Below, one piece after another: positions 8,890 to 17,783 of a stretch of 64,000 nt of DNA. This DNA is from CBFIDE01 sp965661265 (GTDB lineage: Bacteria > Bacteroidota > Bacteroidia > Flavobacteriales > Schleiferiaceae). Position 1 is the stretch's first letter, and each line of letters begins with the position of its first letter. The notes beneath the pieces were generated by a model. The model did not search any database. It saw nothing but the letters and a program-made list of their open reading frames with translations, and had not been told where the DNA came from. Where the stretch lies: positions 1 to 64,000 of the forward strand of contig CBFIDE010000003.1 of the NCBI GenBank assembly GCA_965661265.1, written 5' to 3'. A program made the position numbers and the translations under genes.

Positions 8890-10464
8890 TTAATAATTTG
8901 AAGAAAGATCCTTAGCCACTTTTTCAAGTACGCTTGTTCCTTCTGGTGTAAGCTTACCAGATTGCAATTCTGCAATTACATCAGCATGCTTATTTTCCAT
9001 AAAGCTTAAGAATTCAACCTCAAACTTCTTGATTTGATCCACAGGAACATCGTTTAATAGACCCTTAGTACCACAGTAGATTATTGCAATTTGCTTTCCT
9101 ACAGACATTGGGCTATTAACACCTTGCTTCAAGATCTCAACGTTTCTCTTTCCTTTGTTAATTACAGACATAGTAGCTGCATCAAGGTCAGAACCAAACT
9201 TAGCAAAAGCTTCAAGCTCACGATACTGTGCTTGATCTAGTTTTAAAGTACCAGATACCTTCTTCATTGACTTAACCTGTGCATTACCACCTACACGAGA
9301 TACAGAAATACCTACGTTAATTGCTGGTCTAACTCCAGAGTTAAATAAATCTGATTCTAAGAAAATCTGACCATCCGTAATAGAAATCACGTTTGTTGGA
9401 ATATAAGCAGATACATCACCCGCTTGAGTTTCAATAATTGGAAGTGCTGTTAATGATCCACCACCTTTTACAACACCTTTCAGAGATTCAGGTAAATCAT
9501 TCATACGAGCAGCAATTTCGTCATCATTAATAATTTTAGCTGCACGCTCAAGTAATCTTGAGTGAAGGTAGAATACATCACCTGGGTAAGCCTCACGACC
9601 TGGAGGTCTTCTTAAAAGAAGAGAAACCTCACGGTAAGCTACCGCTTGCTTAGAAAGGTCATCAAATACAATTAATGCTGGACGACCTGTATCTCTAAAG
9701 TACTCACCAATTGCAGCACCTGCAAATGGAGCATAAAACTGCATTGGAGCAGGATCCGAAGCGTTAGCCGCTACAATTACTGTATAAGCCATTGCGCCTT
9801 TCTCCTCTAGAGTTTTAGCAATATTAGCTACTGTTGATCCCTTTTGACCAATAGCAACGTAGATACAGAAAACAGGCTCACCTTTATCGTAAAACTCTTT
9901 CTGATTCAAAATTGTATCAATACAAACAGTTGACTTTCCTGTTTGACGGTCACCAATTACAAGCTCACGCTGTCCTCTACCTACAGGAATCATCGCATCG
10001 ATTGACTTGATACCTGTTTGTAATGGCTCAGTAACTGGTTGGCGGAAGATAACACCTGGCGCTTTACGCTCAAGAGGCATCTCATAAGTTTGACCTTGAA
10101 TTGGCCCTTTTCCATCAATAGGATTTCCTAGAGTATCAACTACACGACCTACATAACCTTCACCTACATTTAAAGAAGCAATTTGGCTTGTTCTCTTTAC
10201 AGTAGAACCTTCCATAATTCCTTCAGACGAACCTAAAAGTACTATACCTACGTTATCTTCTTCAAGGTTAAGAACGATACCCCTAAGGCCGTTCTCGAAC
10301 TCAACTAATTCACCCGCTTGGGCCTTATTAAGTCCGTATGCACGTGCTATACCATCACCAACTTGAAGTACTGTTCCCACTTCTTCTAGTTGAGCTTCTG
10401 TATTGAAACCTGATAGTTGTTGCTTTAAGATTGCTGATACCTCAGCTGGTTTTAACTCTGCCAT
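8890..10464 (-). CDS. atpA: ATP synthase F1 subunit alpha
   Basis: Non-catalytic nucleotide-binding subunit of the F1 hexamer, 524 residues, usual length. Seen: the beta-barrel start (VGDGIARAYGL), Walker A GDRQTGKST at 171-179, Walker B region (ALIVFDDLS) and the alpha-specific motif LLRRPPGREAYPGD. It is preceded by atpH (26 bp) and followed by atpG. The partner beta subunit must be encoded elsewhere. Confidence 0.98.
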   Translation of the reverse strand: MAELKPAEVSAILKQQLSGFNTEAQLEEVGTVLQVGDGIARAYGLNKAQAGELVEFENGLRGIVLNLEEDNVGIVLLGSSEGIMEGSTVKRTSQIASLNVGEGYVGRVVDTLGNPIDGKGPIQGQTYEMPLERKAPGVIFRQPVTEPLQTGIKSIDAMIPVGRGQRELVIGDRQTGKSTVCIDTILNQKEFYDKGEPVFCIYVAIGQKGSTVANIAKTLEEKGAMAYTVIVAANASDPAPMQFYAPFAGAAIGEYFRDTGRPALIVFDDLSKQAVAYREVSLLLRRPPGREAYPGDVFYLHSRLLERAAKIINDDEIAARMNDLPESLKGVVKGGGSLTALPIIETQAGDVSAYIPTNVISITDGQIFLESDLFNSGVRPAINVGISVSRVGGNAQVKSMKKVSGTLKLDQAQYRELEAFAKFGSDLDAATMSVINKGKRNVEILKQGVNSPMSVGKQIAIIYCGTKGLLNDVPVDQIKKFEVEFLSFMENKHADVIAELQSGKLTPEGTSVLEKVAKDLSSNY

Positions 10465-10490
10465 CTTATTTGAATTAACTTATTTCTTTT

Positions 10491-11051
10491 TTAAAATTCA
10501 GGAGTATATTGGTTGTCTTTGAACTCTCTTCTTAAACGATCAAGCTTAGCAGCTAAGCTACCATTATACTGACGATCATCAACTCTTAAAGTGATACCAC
10601 CAATCATTTCTGGGTCAAGCTTCTCCTCCATCTCTATACTCATACCCGTATAAACTTGCTCTAATTTACTGTTAATTGCTGCCCTTTGTGAATCATTCAA
10701 TTCTTCAGCGGTAGTAACTATTGCTTTCTTTATATTCTGCTTTTCGCGATATAAATCTTCAAAACTTTCAGCGATTACTAATAAATCAGCCTCGCGGCCT
10801 TTGTTTGTCATCAAGGCAAGAAACTTTGATGAAAGCTCACATATATCTTGACCAAAAATCTCAACTAGAATATTGATCTTTTTATCTGCTTTTACCACTG
10901 GACTTTTTAAAAGAGTTTGCAACTCTTTAGAAGCAGAGGTAGTAGACTTGATCAACAACATATCTGCATGAACAGCATCTAAGTTATCAGTCTCTACTGC
11001 CAGCTCAAGCAGTGATTTAGCGTATCTTCTTGATAATTTTACTGAAGCCAT
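10491..11051 (-). CDS. atpH: ATP synthase F1 subunit delta
   Basis: Peripheral-stalk subunit that joins F1 to the b dimer, 186 residues. It has the OSCP/delta N-terminal helical domain beginning with SRRYAKSLLELAVETDN and the conserved C-terminal strand DPEMIGGITLRVDDRQYNGS. The position between atpF (4-bp gap) and atpA (26 bp) is the canonical order. Delta is poorly conserved, but this C-terminal signature is diagnostic. Confidence 0.96.
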   Translation of the reverse strand: MASVKLSRRYAKSLLELAVETDNLDAVHADMLLIKSTTSASKELQTLLKSPVVKADKKINILVEIFGQDICELSSKFLALMTNKGREADLLVIAESFEDLYREKQNIKKAIVTTAEELNDSQRAAINSKLEQVYTGMSIEMEEKLDPEMIGGITLRVDDRQYNGSLAAKLDRLRREFKDNQYTPEF

Positions 11052-11055
11052 TCGC

Positions 11056-11550
11056 TTAGTTTAATTTGAAGTCGTTCAATTGATTGCTTACAAGTGCAGA
11101 CTGCTTTTCTTTGTCAGCAAGTTCAGCACCTAAAACTAATTCTGCAATCTCAATTGACATCTCAGCAACCTGATTTTTCATATCAGTAATTGCAGCCATT
11201 TTTTGATTTTCTATTTGACTTGTAGCATCTGCTATTAGTCTAGAAGTTTCAGTCTTAGCCTTTTCTTTAGCCTCTTCAATGATTTTATCTTTCATTTCAC
11301 GAGCATCCTTAAGCATACCATCTCTTTCTGCTCTTGCTTCTTTCAAGATTCTTTCATTGTCAGCTTGAAGTGCTTGCATTTCTTCTTTTGCCTTTTCAGC
11401 AGAAGATAAAGCAGACTCAATAGACTCTTCACGCTCTTTAACTGCACTTAAAATCGGCTTCCAAGCAAATTTCTTTAATAGGACAAGAAGGATAACAAAA
11501 ACTACTGTTGTCCAAAATACTAATCCAATTCCGGGGGTAACTAAATCCAT
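11056..11550 (-). CDS. atpF: ATP synthase F0 subunit b
   Basis: Peripheral stalk subunit of 164 residues. It has one N-terminal membrane helix (LVFWTTVVFVILLVLLKKFA), then WKPILSAVKEREESI and a long charged coiled coil, the classical b architecture. It lies between atpE and atpH. A very strong hairpin separates it from atpE upstream, which could lower b relative to c. Confidence 0.97.
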   Translation of the reverse strand: MDLVTPGIGLVFWTTVVFVILLVLLKKFAWKPILSAVKEREESIESALSSAEKAKEEMQALQADNERILKEARAERDGMLKDAREMKDKIIEEAKEKAKTETSRLIADATSQIENQKMAAITDMKNQVAEMSIEIAELVLGAELADKEKQSALVSNQLNDFKLN

Positions 11551-11583
11551 TTCTTAAAATTTAATCCTTTTTTCTTTAAAACA

Positions 11584-11620
11584 AACTAAATCTGGCAGGC
11601 AATCCCTACCAGATTTAGTT
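11584..11620 (-). promoter_or_regulatory. Strong hairpin between atpE and atpF
   Basis: A perfect 12-bp stem AACTAAATCTGG/CCAGATTTAGTT (11584-11595 with 11609-11620) with extra pairing inside the 13-nt loop (AGG/CCT). On the minus strand it follows atpE and is trailed by TGTTTT, a weak U-run. It may act as a partial terminator or a 3' protector that raises c-subunit mRNA over the downstream genes. This is inference: c is needed in many copies per complex. Confidence 0.6.
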
Positions 11621-11629
11621 CAATACCAA

Positions 11630-11827
11630 TTACGCGATTAACGCAACTACAATACCAAATAGCGCAGCACCTTCAACAAGGGCAGCAGCAATAATCATTG
11701 CAGTCTGGATTTTACCAGAAGCTTCTGGTTGACGTGCGATACCTTCAACAGCACGGCCACCAATTTGACCAATACCAATACCTGCGCCGATAACGGCTAA
11801 ACCAGCTCCAATTGCAGCAAAACTCAT
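11630..11827 (-). CDS. atpE: ATP synthase F0 subunit c
   Basis: Proteolipid of the rotor ring, 65 residues, a two-helix hairpin. The polar loop is ARQPE (31-35) and the ion-carrying carboxylate is E52 in LVEGAALFG. Q21 sits on helix 1 where Na+-type rings also have Gln, but the Ser/Thr that follows the Glu in Na+ rings is Gly53 here, so proton coupling is more likely. That is an inference from motif only. It is 37 bp downstream of atpB. Confidence 0.97.
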   Translation of the reverse strand: MSFAAIGAGLAVIGAGIGIGQIGGRAVEGIARQPEASGKIQTAMIIAAALVEGAALFGIVVALIA

Positions 11828-11864
11828 AACTTAGGATTTAAATTAAACAAAAAAACTATCTTTA

Positions 11865-13007
11865 TTAATGATGATCTTCAGCCACTGCCTGGCCAATAAA
11901 TAAGGCGGTTAGCAATGTGAATATATAAGCCTGTAATGCTGCTACTAAAAGCTCTAAAACACTAATAAATAGTGCAAAAGGAACTGCCACAACAGACATA
12001 GCTACAGTCTTAAATATGAATATCAAACTAATTAAACTCAATATGATAATGTGACCTGCAGTAATGTTAGCGAACAAACGAATCATTAGCGCAAAAGGCT
12101 TAGTAAATATTCCGATTATTTCAACAGGAATCATAATGGGCCAAAGTGCTATTGGAACTGGTGGCATAAAAATATGCTTCCAGTACGCCTTGTTTCCGCT
12201 TGCGTTGGTTACGATCATTGTAATTGCAGACATTACTAGTGTAAATGCAATATTTCCTGAAAGGTTAGCGCTAAAAGGGAAGAAAGGAACCAAACCAATT
12301 AAATTATTCACCCAAATCAGGAAAAATATAGTCAATAAGAATGGCATATACTTCTGGTACTTAGGCCCAATATTTGGCTTGGCGATATCATCCCTAACAA
12401 ATACTACTAACGGCTCCATAAAAGAAGCTAGCCCTTTTGGTACTTTATTCCCTTTCTTATAACCTTTAGCAACACTCATAAAGATGATACAAAGTAACAA
12501 AGCTGACATGATTAAAGTAAAGACGTTCTTAGTTATACTGAAGTCTAATGGAGCAATATTGGTTGGATGATTTTCTGAGTCCATACTTAAATGACCCTCT
12601 TCATCTAATTGATAGATCTTCTCATGGTAGTTTACAAAACTTAAACCCTTGCGCTCTACAGCATGGTGTCCATGAGTGTCATGATGAAATTCACTTGATG
12701 AAAAAACAACTAATCCATTTTCAGTCCATAAGATCACTGGTAGTGGAAAGCTTACAGCGTCGTGTCCCTCACCATAAACATGAAATCCATGTGAATCCGC
12801 GATATGCTCCATAATTACTGGAGTAGGATTGTATTTTTCATCCTCTGCTTCCTCTGAAGCGAGGGCTGGTTCAATAGTTTCAACAGTTTCTTGATGATGT
12901 ACTGCCTCCTCTTGATGATGCTCATGGTCCTGAGCTACTAAGCTTGTGCCACTTATTAATCCTAGTATTAGGATTGTTAAAACACTGAAATCTAAAACTT
13001 TGCGCAT
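11865..13007 (-). CDS. atpB: ATP synthase F0 subunit a, with His-rich N-terminal extension
   Basis: Stator channel subunit of 380 residues, longer than the about 270 residues of E. coli. Residues 1-25 look like a signal peptide. A histidine- and glutamate-rich stretch (DHEHHQEE and onwards) and a periplasmic-type domain follow before the first of about five membrane helices at about 155. The essential arginine helix is present (ALMIRLFANITAGHI). An N-terminal extension of this kind is usual in Bacteroidota. A TAnnTTTG promoter element lies 38-45 bases upstream of the start. Confidence 0.96.
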   Translation of the reverse strand: MRKVLDFSVLTILILGLISGTSLVAQDHEHHQEEAVHHQETVETIEPALASEEAEDEKYNPTPVIMEHIADSHGFHVYGEGHDAVSFPLPVILWTENGLVVFSSSEFHHDTHGHHAVERKGLSFVNYHEKIYQLDEEGHLSMDSENHPTNIAPLDFSITKNVFTLIMSALLLCIIFMSVAKGYKKGNKVPKGLASFMEPLVVFVRDDIAKPNIGPKYQKYMPFLLTIFFLIWVNNLIGLVPFFPFSANLSGNIAFTLVMSAITMIVTNASGNKAYWKHIFMPPVPIALWPIMIPVEIIGIFTKPFALMIRLFANITAGHIIILSLISLIFIFKTVAMSVVAVPFALFISVLELLVAALQAYIFTLLTALFIGQAVAEDHH

Positions 13008-13044
13008 TTTACCATTAGTTTGCTTACCCTCTCAAAAATCGGTG

Positions 13045-13052
13045 CAAATGTA
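13045..13052 (-). promoter_or_regulatory. Predicted promoter -7 element of atpB
   Basis: The minus strand reads TACATTTG, matching the Bacteroidota -7 consensus TAnnTTTG, 38 bases upstream of the atpB ATG in the gap after the small membrane protein gene. The -33 element is not clear. It would let atpB to atpG be transcribed separately from the gene at 13084. Confidence 0.45.
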
Positions 13053-13083
13053 GATATAAATCTGAAATAGTGAAGTGTTATTA

Positions 13084-13491
13084 TTAATTGTTTTTTAATG
13101 CGTCCTTTTCAGCAAGAGTGCTTTTGATTAAACGCGCTAAGAACCACACCTCAAGAAGTAAAAAACAAAAATAAATTACGAAGAAATAAATGGTCAAATT
13201 CACAATATTATTTGGGCTTGCGGATATAAAAGGATAGAGGTAATAAATACTGAAGGCCATTTTTAATAAAACAAGACCCATAAACGCAAATCCTGTTTTA
13301 TCTGAAGAGATTTTATTGATTGTAAAGAGCACAAAATAAGCCGCAGCACCAATTGCTCCAATGAATAGTAAAAAATCAATTGTTTGGCTAGTTTCTATTG
13401 ACCAGTTAAACTCTTCAATACCCGAGGCACAGGCCCAAAGAACCAAAGCAAGTGCAAAAGATGATAAAATAAAACCCAAGAAATTCTTCAT
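13084..13491 (-). CDS. Small membrane protein at the head of the atp operon (DUF6168-like)
   Basis: Hypothetical integral membrane protein of 135 residues with four hydrophobic helices (about 5-22, 39-59, 68-90, 98-120) and a charged C-terminus. Flavobacteria often have a protein like this between atpZ/bactofilin and atpB, and the size and topology fit. I assign the family from context and topology, not from a motif. It might help assemble F0, as AtpI does, but the atpZ/atpI-like gene is separate here, at 17734. The start ATG is preceded by a good -7 box. Confidence 0.7.
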   Translation of the reverse strand: MKNFLGFILSSFALALVLWACASGIEEFNWSIETSQTIDFLLFIGAIGAAAYFVLFTINKISSDKTGFAFMGLVLLKMAFSIYYLYPFISASPNNIVNLTIYFFVIYFCFLLLEVWFLARLIKSTLAEKDALKNN

Positions 13492-13495
13492 GAGC

Positions 13496-13503
13496 CAAAT
13501 TTA
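13496..13503 (-). promoter_or_regulatory. Predicted -7 element before the small membrane protein gene
   Basis: The minus strand reads TAAATTTG, a full match to TAnnTTTG, but it lies only about 5 bases before the ATG at 13491. If used, the transcript would be nearly leaderless. There is no clear -33 element. Confidence 0.3.
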
Positions 13504-13511
13504 CACATTGT

Positions 13512-14573
13512 TTAAGAAAGTCTATCTCTGTAAAGAGTCTTTACCACCAACTCTTTGTCAAACTTTATATGGACATGATAAGGGCCTACTTCTAATTTAG
13601 ACATATCGATAATGCAATCTTTTCCTAAAATACAATCTCCTTTATAAATAACTGGTTGCGACAAAGCATCGACTACTATTACTCTAAAAGAATGGCCTAT
13701 GAATTCAGAGCCGGTATATCTGATGCAAACTGGGCCGTCTGTTGGATTTGGGCTAAGTTCAAAAAACTCTTCCAAGGATTCATTTATAAGGTTTGTTCTC
13801 AAGAAAAAGTCATTGGAATAAAAGCATTGATAGTTTCTAAAGCTCTTTCTAATAATAAAGTCCGCAATAATTCCTCCCTCCAAAAGCACTTTAGTTTTCT
13901 GAAAAATCGCTCTAGGCTGCATAAACCCTTGCGGACTTAAATCAAAGGCAACCCGGCTGTAAAAAGTATCATTCAAATTCTCAACTTGCTTCCTTTGTGT
14001 TAAAGTAAAGCTGCTGGTATTAAATATTAGTTCCTCTTCATCATTCCAAAACCTATATCCCTTTTCATACTCTTCTAAATTATATCCTGATGCCATAATC
14101 TCACCCTTATTGAGTTCTGAATACTCCTGAAAAGGTTTTAGTGGTAATAGAGAATCTAGGTTTTCAAGCTTACCTTTCTGACCCAATCCGATGGAGCTCA
14201 TCGGAATGTCAGCTAAGGTCTGACCGAATTCATTGATGAAGACCTTGCGCGCTGGAGTTTCAAATTGAATTATAGGTACAGATTTCTCACCTTTCTTATA
14301 GGGAAGAACCTCCGTTCTGCTAAACATAGAGTTATCCTTATCAATAAAGGACTTAAAAACAAGTCTGTTCTGTTTAGGCTGCATCGCCAACCAATTCCAG
14401 TTCTCTATGATTGGCCCAATATCCCTAGGCTTATAATAAGCTGTTTCATATAATTCATAGGACTCTGTAAAAAGAGCGTCATTTGGAACTTCAAAAGAAT
14501 TTTGAGTATTGCTTAGATATACACCTTCAGAAGAAATCGCAGCTTTATAGGCCTCTAAGTATTTATAATTCAT
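13512..14573 (-). CDS. Protein with T9SS-type C-terminal sorting domain
   Basis: Protein of about 353 residues from the ATG at 14573. The open frame extends to a TTG at 14672 that would add 33 residues. The last 75-80 residues look like a type A sorting domain of the type IX secretion system: LSPNPTDGPVCIRY, then IIDMSKLEVGPYHVHI and a basic end VVKTLYRDRLS. The first 270 residues match no family I recognise. Neither start gives a clear Sec signal peptide, although T9SS cargo normally needs one. The true start may therefore be missed, or this may be a non-exported or decayed relative. It lies divergently next to porW. Confidence 0.65.
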   Translation of the reverse strand: MNYKYLEAYKAAISSEGVYLSNTQNSFEVPNDALFTESYELYETAYYKPRDIGPIIENWNWLAMQPKQNRLVFKSFIDKDNSMFSRTEVLPYKKGEKSVPIIQFETPARKVFINEFGQTLADIPMSSIGLGQKGKLENLDSLLPLKPFQEYSELNKGEIMASGYNLEEYEKGYRFWNDEEELIFNTSSFTLTQRKQVENLNDTFYSRVAFDLSPQGFMQPRAIFQKTKVLLEGGIIADFIIRKSFRNYQCFYSNDFFLRTNLINESLEEFFELSPNPTDGPVCIRYTGSEFIGHSFRVIVVDALSQPVIYKGDCILGKDCIIDMSKLEVGPYHVHIKFDKELVVKTLYRDRLS

Positions 14574-14790
14574 AACATAGGTATTAAAGGTTAGACCGAA
14601 TTTACGGCACTTAGGTCGTAGGAAATAATCGAATGTTACCAATTGAAAAACTATTTTTTGCGCAATTCGCAAATGACTTTATTCCCTATTCAAAAGAAAT
14701 CCCTCAATTTTTAAGAATAATTAGAGTTATAGTACTGCTTTATAATATTTTTGGCCTTTCAATGTTATTGATTGACTAAAGTAAATTTCT

Positions 14791-17370
14791 ATTAAAAGAC
14801 TCGTTTACATATTAGCTGCTTTAATGGTCATGTTCTGTATGAATTCATGCAAGACCACTAAGGACACAGCTGTATCTAGAACCTACCATCAAATGGTTTC
14901 AAGGTTCAATCCTCTGTTTAATGCTAGACAGACTATGCTGGAGGCTGAAGAAAAATTACGTCAGAGGCATACAGATGATTATGAAGAAATTCTCAGTGTT
15001 TATGAAGTAGGAACAGCTGAAGATGCCACTAGCGTAAAGCCAGACATGGAGCGTGTGATGGAAAAAGGAGCTAAAGTGATTAGAAATCACTCTATGCTCA
15101 TCTCCAATAGGCAGAAAAACAAATACATTGATGACGCCTACTTTTTAATTGGCAAGGCTCGTTTTTATAATAGGGATTTCATAAAAGCACTCGAAACTTT
15201 TAATTATATCGCCCTTAATTATCCAAAATCGGCGGAAGCCAATCTCAATACCTTATGGATTGCTAGAACCCAAATAGCACTTGAAAACTATAGCTCAGCT
15301 GAAAAAAAGCTAGAAACGCTTTATAGAGGAAATGATGTTTCAGATGATGTAAAAGTCCATGCCCTGGCTAGTTATGCACAAATGGAGTTAATCAGAGGGA
15401 ATTATTCCAATGCTTCTAAACTTTTAAATCAGGCCGTTGACAAAAGCAAGAAAAACAGTCAAAAGGCACGTTGGACATTTATCTCTGGGCAACTACTTGC
15501 TGAGCTTGGCAATAGTTATGAATCAAGCCAGAAGTTTAAAAAAGTGCTAGACTATAAGCCATCCTATGAATTGGCGTTTCAATCAAAACTAAATAGAGCT
15601 AGAAATTATGATGTAGATCTACAGGACCCTAGAATTGTCTTTTCTGAGCTTAGAAAAATGCTCAAGGATGAGAAGAATTATGATGCTAAAGATCAGATCT
15701 ATTATGTGATGGCTGAAATTGCCGAAAGAATGGGAGAAGATGAAGAAATGCTTACGTTTTTAAAACAAAGCATTCGTCTTAGCACGGTCAACAAAACTCA
15801 AAAAGCACTTTCTTATTTAAAAATTGGACAGTACGATTTTGATGAGCGTTTATATCCATTGGCTGCGGCTTATTACGATTCTGCATTTGCAGCAATACCT
15901 AAAGATCATCATAGATATGCGGAGATAGAAATTAAGGCTACGAGCTTGCAAAAATTGATTACAAACATCAATGTAATTACTGAGCAGGATAGTCTTCAGA
16001 AACTGGCCAACCTTGGAGAAAAAACTAGAGAATCATTTGTCAAAAATCTGATTCTGAAACTAGAGGAGCAGGATCGTCAAAAAAGACTTGAAAAAGAAAG
16101 AGCGGATAATAGCTTATTTGTTGAAAATAGTAGCTCCTCAATTTTTAGCCAACAGACAGCTAGTGGGGTATTCTATTTTTACAATCAAAACTCCCGTTCC
16201 AATGGAATAAGAGAGTTCCGCAACACCTTTGGCACAAGGCCTCTAGAAGACAATTGGAGAAGGGCAGATAAAAAAATGATTGTTGAAGAGGTTGCGGTTG
16301 GTGGAGGAGGCATAGAAGGGCGCCCAGAAGAAGAAGGGTCTGCCTATGACTTAGATGCAATGCTTGCTAATATACCCCTTACCGACTCTGCAATTGCCGT
16401 CAGCGATGGGTTAATTCAAACGGCCTATTTAAACCTTGGGAACATTTATAAAGATGAGCTAAAAGATTTACGTCAGGCAGCCACAGAATTAGAAACCCTT
16501 ACCAAACGCTACCTAAATTTTGATAGAAGAGCTCGAGCAATTTACGTGCTTTACATAATTTATAAAAACCTTGAGGATCAGGCCAAGGCAGATTCTTATA
16601 AAAATGAGATTCTGACTAATTATCCCAAAACAGAGTTTGCAAGACTTATCTTGAATGAAGGCAAAGAAGAAGATTTGACGGACACCAGTGATGTAGTTAG
16701 GGTCTATACAGAGGCTTATGAGCATTATTTAGAGAAGAAATATCAATTGTCTCTCAAGGAAACAGAAGCCGGGTATAAAAACTACGGAAAAACCTCCTAT
16801 GGACCCAAGCTCATACTATTAAGAGCTTATGATATTGCCAAGCTCAAAGACCAAAGTGAGCTTATGGTTGCTCTAAAGGCAGTAAAAGATCGCTATCCCG
16901 GCACTCCAGAAGCGGCCAAAGCCCAGGAAATTTTGGCTCAGTTAAGTCTTGATGATCCTGATGAGCCGGCAGACAATAAGAAAGAAGAAGAACTATATAA
17001 ATTTAATATGTCTGAGGAGCATAAATTCATTCTATTTGTGCCTAATAAAGGAGTAGATATGACTGGCTTAAAAGGCAGCATCTCAAATTTCAATAAGCAG
17101 TATTATGCTAATTCCAACCTACAATTACAAACAGTATTTTTAAATTCAGAAACGCAAATGATTATCGTTAGCCCGCTTTCGAATAGTGCGGAGGGCTTGA
17201 CTTATATCAACAACATATTGAATGCCAAAGCGCTAAATAAATTTTTAGCAGGCAGAAGTTTTCAACATTTTGTAATTTCGCGTCAGAACTTTCAAAGTTT
17301 TTTCAAAGATCAAGACATTGAAAAGTACGCAAGCTTTTATGAAAGCTATTATAAAACAGAATCAAAATGA
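14791..17370 (+). CDS. porW: PorW/SprE-like TPR lipoprotein of the type IX secretion system
   Basis: Large tetratricopeptide lipoprotein, about 860 residues. PorW/SprE is required for gliding and T9SS secretion and links the outer-membrane complex to the PorL-PorM motor. Seen: TPR-like repeats through about residues 120-400 and again 540-720 (for example YNRDFIKALETFNYIALNYP), and a C-terminal domain ending near 860. The first ATG (14824) would give a start inside a membrane segment. Reading upstream to an ATT at 14791 gives KRLVYILAALMVMFCMNSC, a textbook lipoprotein signal with Cys20; a stop (TAA) lies just upstream at 14782. I therefore place the start at ATT. The stop overlaps the bactofilin ATG by four bases. 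Confidence 0.85.
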   Translation: MKRLVYILAALMVMFCMNSCKTTKDTAVSRTYHQMVSRFNPLFNARQTMLEAEEKLRQRHTDDYEEILSVYEVGTAEDATSVKPDMERVMEKGAKVIRNHSMLISNRQKNKYIDDAYFLIGKARFYNRDFIKALETFNYIALNYPKSAEANLNTLWIARTQIALENYSSAEKKLETLYRGNDVSDDVKVHALASYAQMELIRGNYSNASKLLNQAVDKSKKNSQKARWTFISGQLLAELGNSYESSQKFKKVLDYKPSYELAFQSKLNRARNYDVDLQDPRIVFSELRKMLKDEKNYDAKDQIYYVMAEIAERMGEDEEMLTFLKQSIRLSTVNKTQKALSYLKIGQYDFDERLYPLAAAYYDSAFAAIPKDHHRYAEIEIKATSLQKLITNINVITEQDSLQKLANLGEKTRESFVKNLILKLEEQDRQKRLEKERADNSLFVENSSSSIFSQQTASGVFYFYNQNSRSNGIREFRNTFGTRPLEDNWRRADKKMIVEEVAVGGGGIEGRPEEEGSAYDLDAMLANIPLTDSAIAVSDGLIQTAYLNLGNIYKDELKDLRQAATELETLTKRYLNFDRRARAIYVLYIIYKNLEDQAKADSYKNEILTNYPKTEFARLILNEGKEEDLTDTSDVVRVYTEAYEHYLEKKYQLSLKETEAGYKNYGKTSYGPKLILLRAYDIAKLKDQSELMVALKAVKDRYPGTPEAAKAQEILAQLSLDDPDEPADNKKEEELYKFNMSEEHKFILFVPNKGVDMTGLKGSISNFNKQYYANSNLQLQTVFLNSETQMIIVSPLSNSAEGLTYINNILNAKALNKFLAGRSFQHFVISRQNFQSFFKDQDIEKYASFYESYYKTESK

Positions 17371-17783
17371 TTAAAAAAAATACAGCCCCTGAGGGAATGC
17401 AAACTAGTAACAGAATTCTATCAGGTACTACTTTTAAAGGAGAAATTGATAGCGAAGGTGACTTAAGGATTGATGGAACTCACGAGGGTACTGTTAGGAT
17501 CAGAGGAAAATTGGTTGTTGGAGAAAAAGGCAGAGTTAAAGGTGAAGTTTTTTGCACTAACGCAACGGTTTCTGGCCTAATAATTGGGAAAATTGAAGTG
17601 GGCGAACTTTTAAGTTTGCAGGCATCGGCCAAACTAGAAGGAGACATTATTACCAATAGACTATCCATTGAACCTGGTGCTGAGTTTACAGGGAAATGTA
17701 GCATGGGTGCGGTTGTAAGGGAAATCAAAAACAATGAGCAAGAAGACTCAAGGAAGCTCTCCAGAAAAGAAGAAACTGCCTAA
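17367..17783 (+). CDS. Bactofilin (polymer-forming cytoskeletal protein)
   Basis: Bactofilin of 138 residues. The central DUF583 beta-helix runs about 20-118 (GEIDSEGDLRIDGTHEGTV, then GKLVVGEKGRVKGEV and GLIIGKIEVGE) with short flexible ends. Bactofilins polymerise without nucleotides and scaffold cell-shape or wall enzymes. An M23 peptidase of the kind often paired with bactofilins lies 1.1 kb downstream at 18904. Translation is coupled to porW. The 3' end overlaps atpZ by 50 bases in another frame. Confidence 0.93.
   Translation: MIKKNTAPEGMQTSNRILSGTTFKGEIDSEGDLRIDGTHEGTVRIRGKLVVGEKGRVKGEVFCTNATVSGLIIGKIEVGELLSLQASAKLEGDIITNRLSIEPGAEFTGKCSMGAVVREIKNNEQEDSRKLSRKEETA

Noticed and set aside
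12064..12814. Plus-strand open frames opposite atpB
   Set aside because: Shadow frames of a well-supported ATP synthase gene with no start context or motif.
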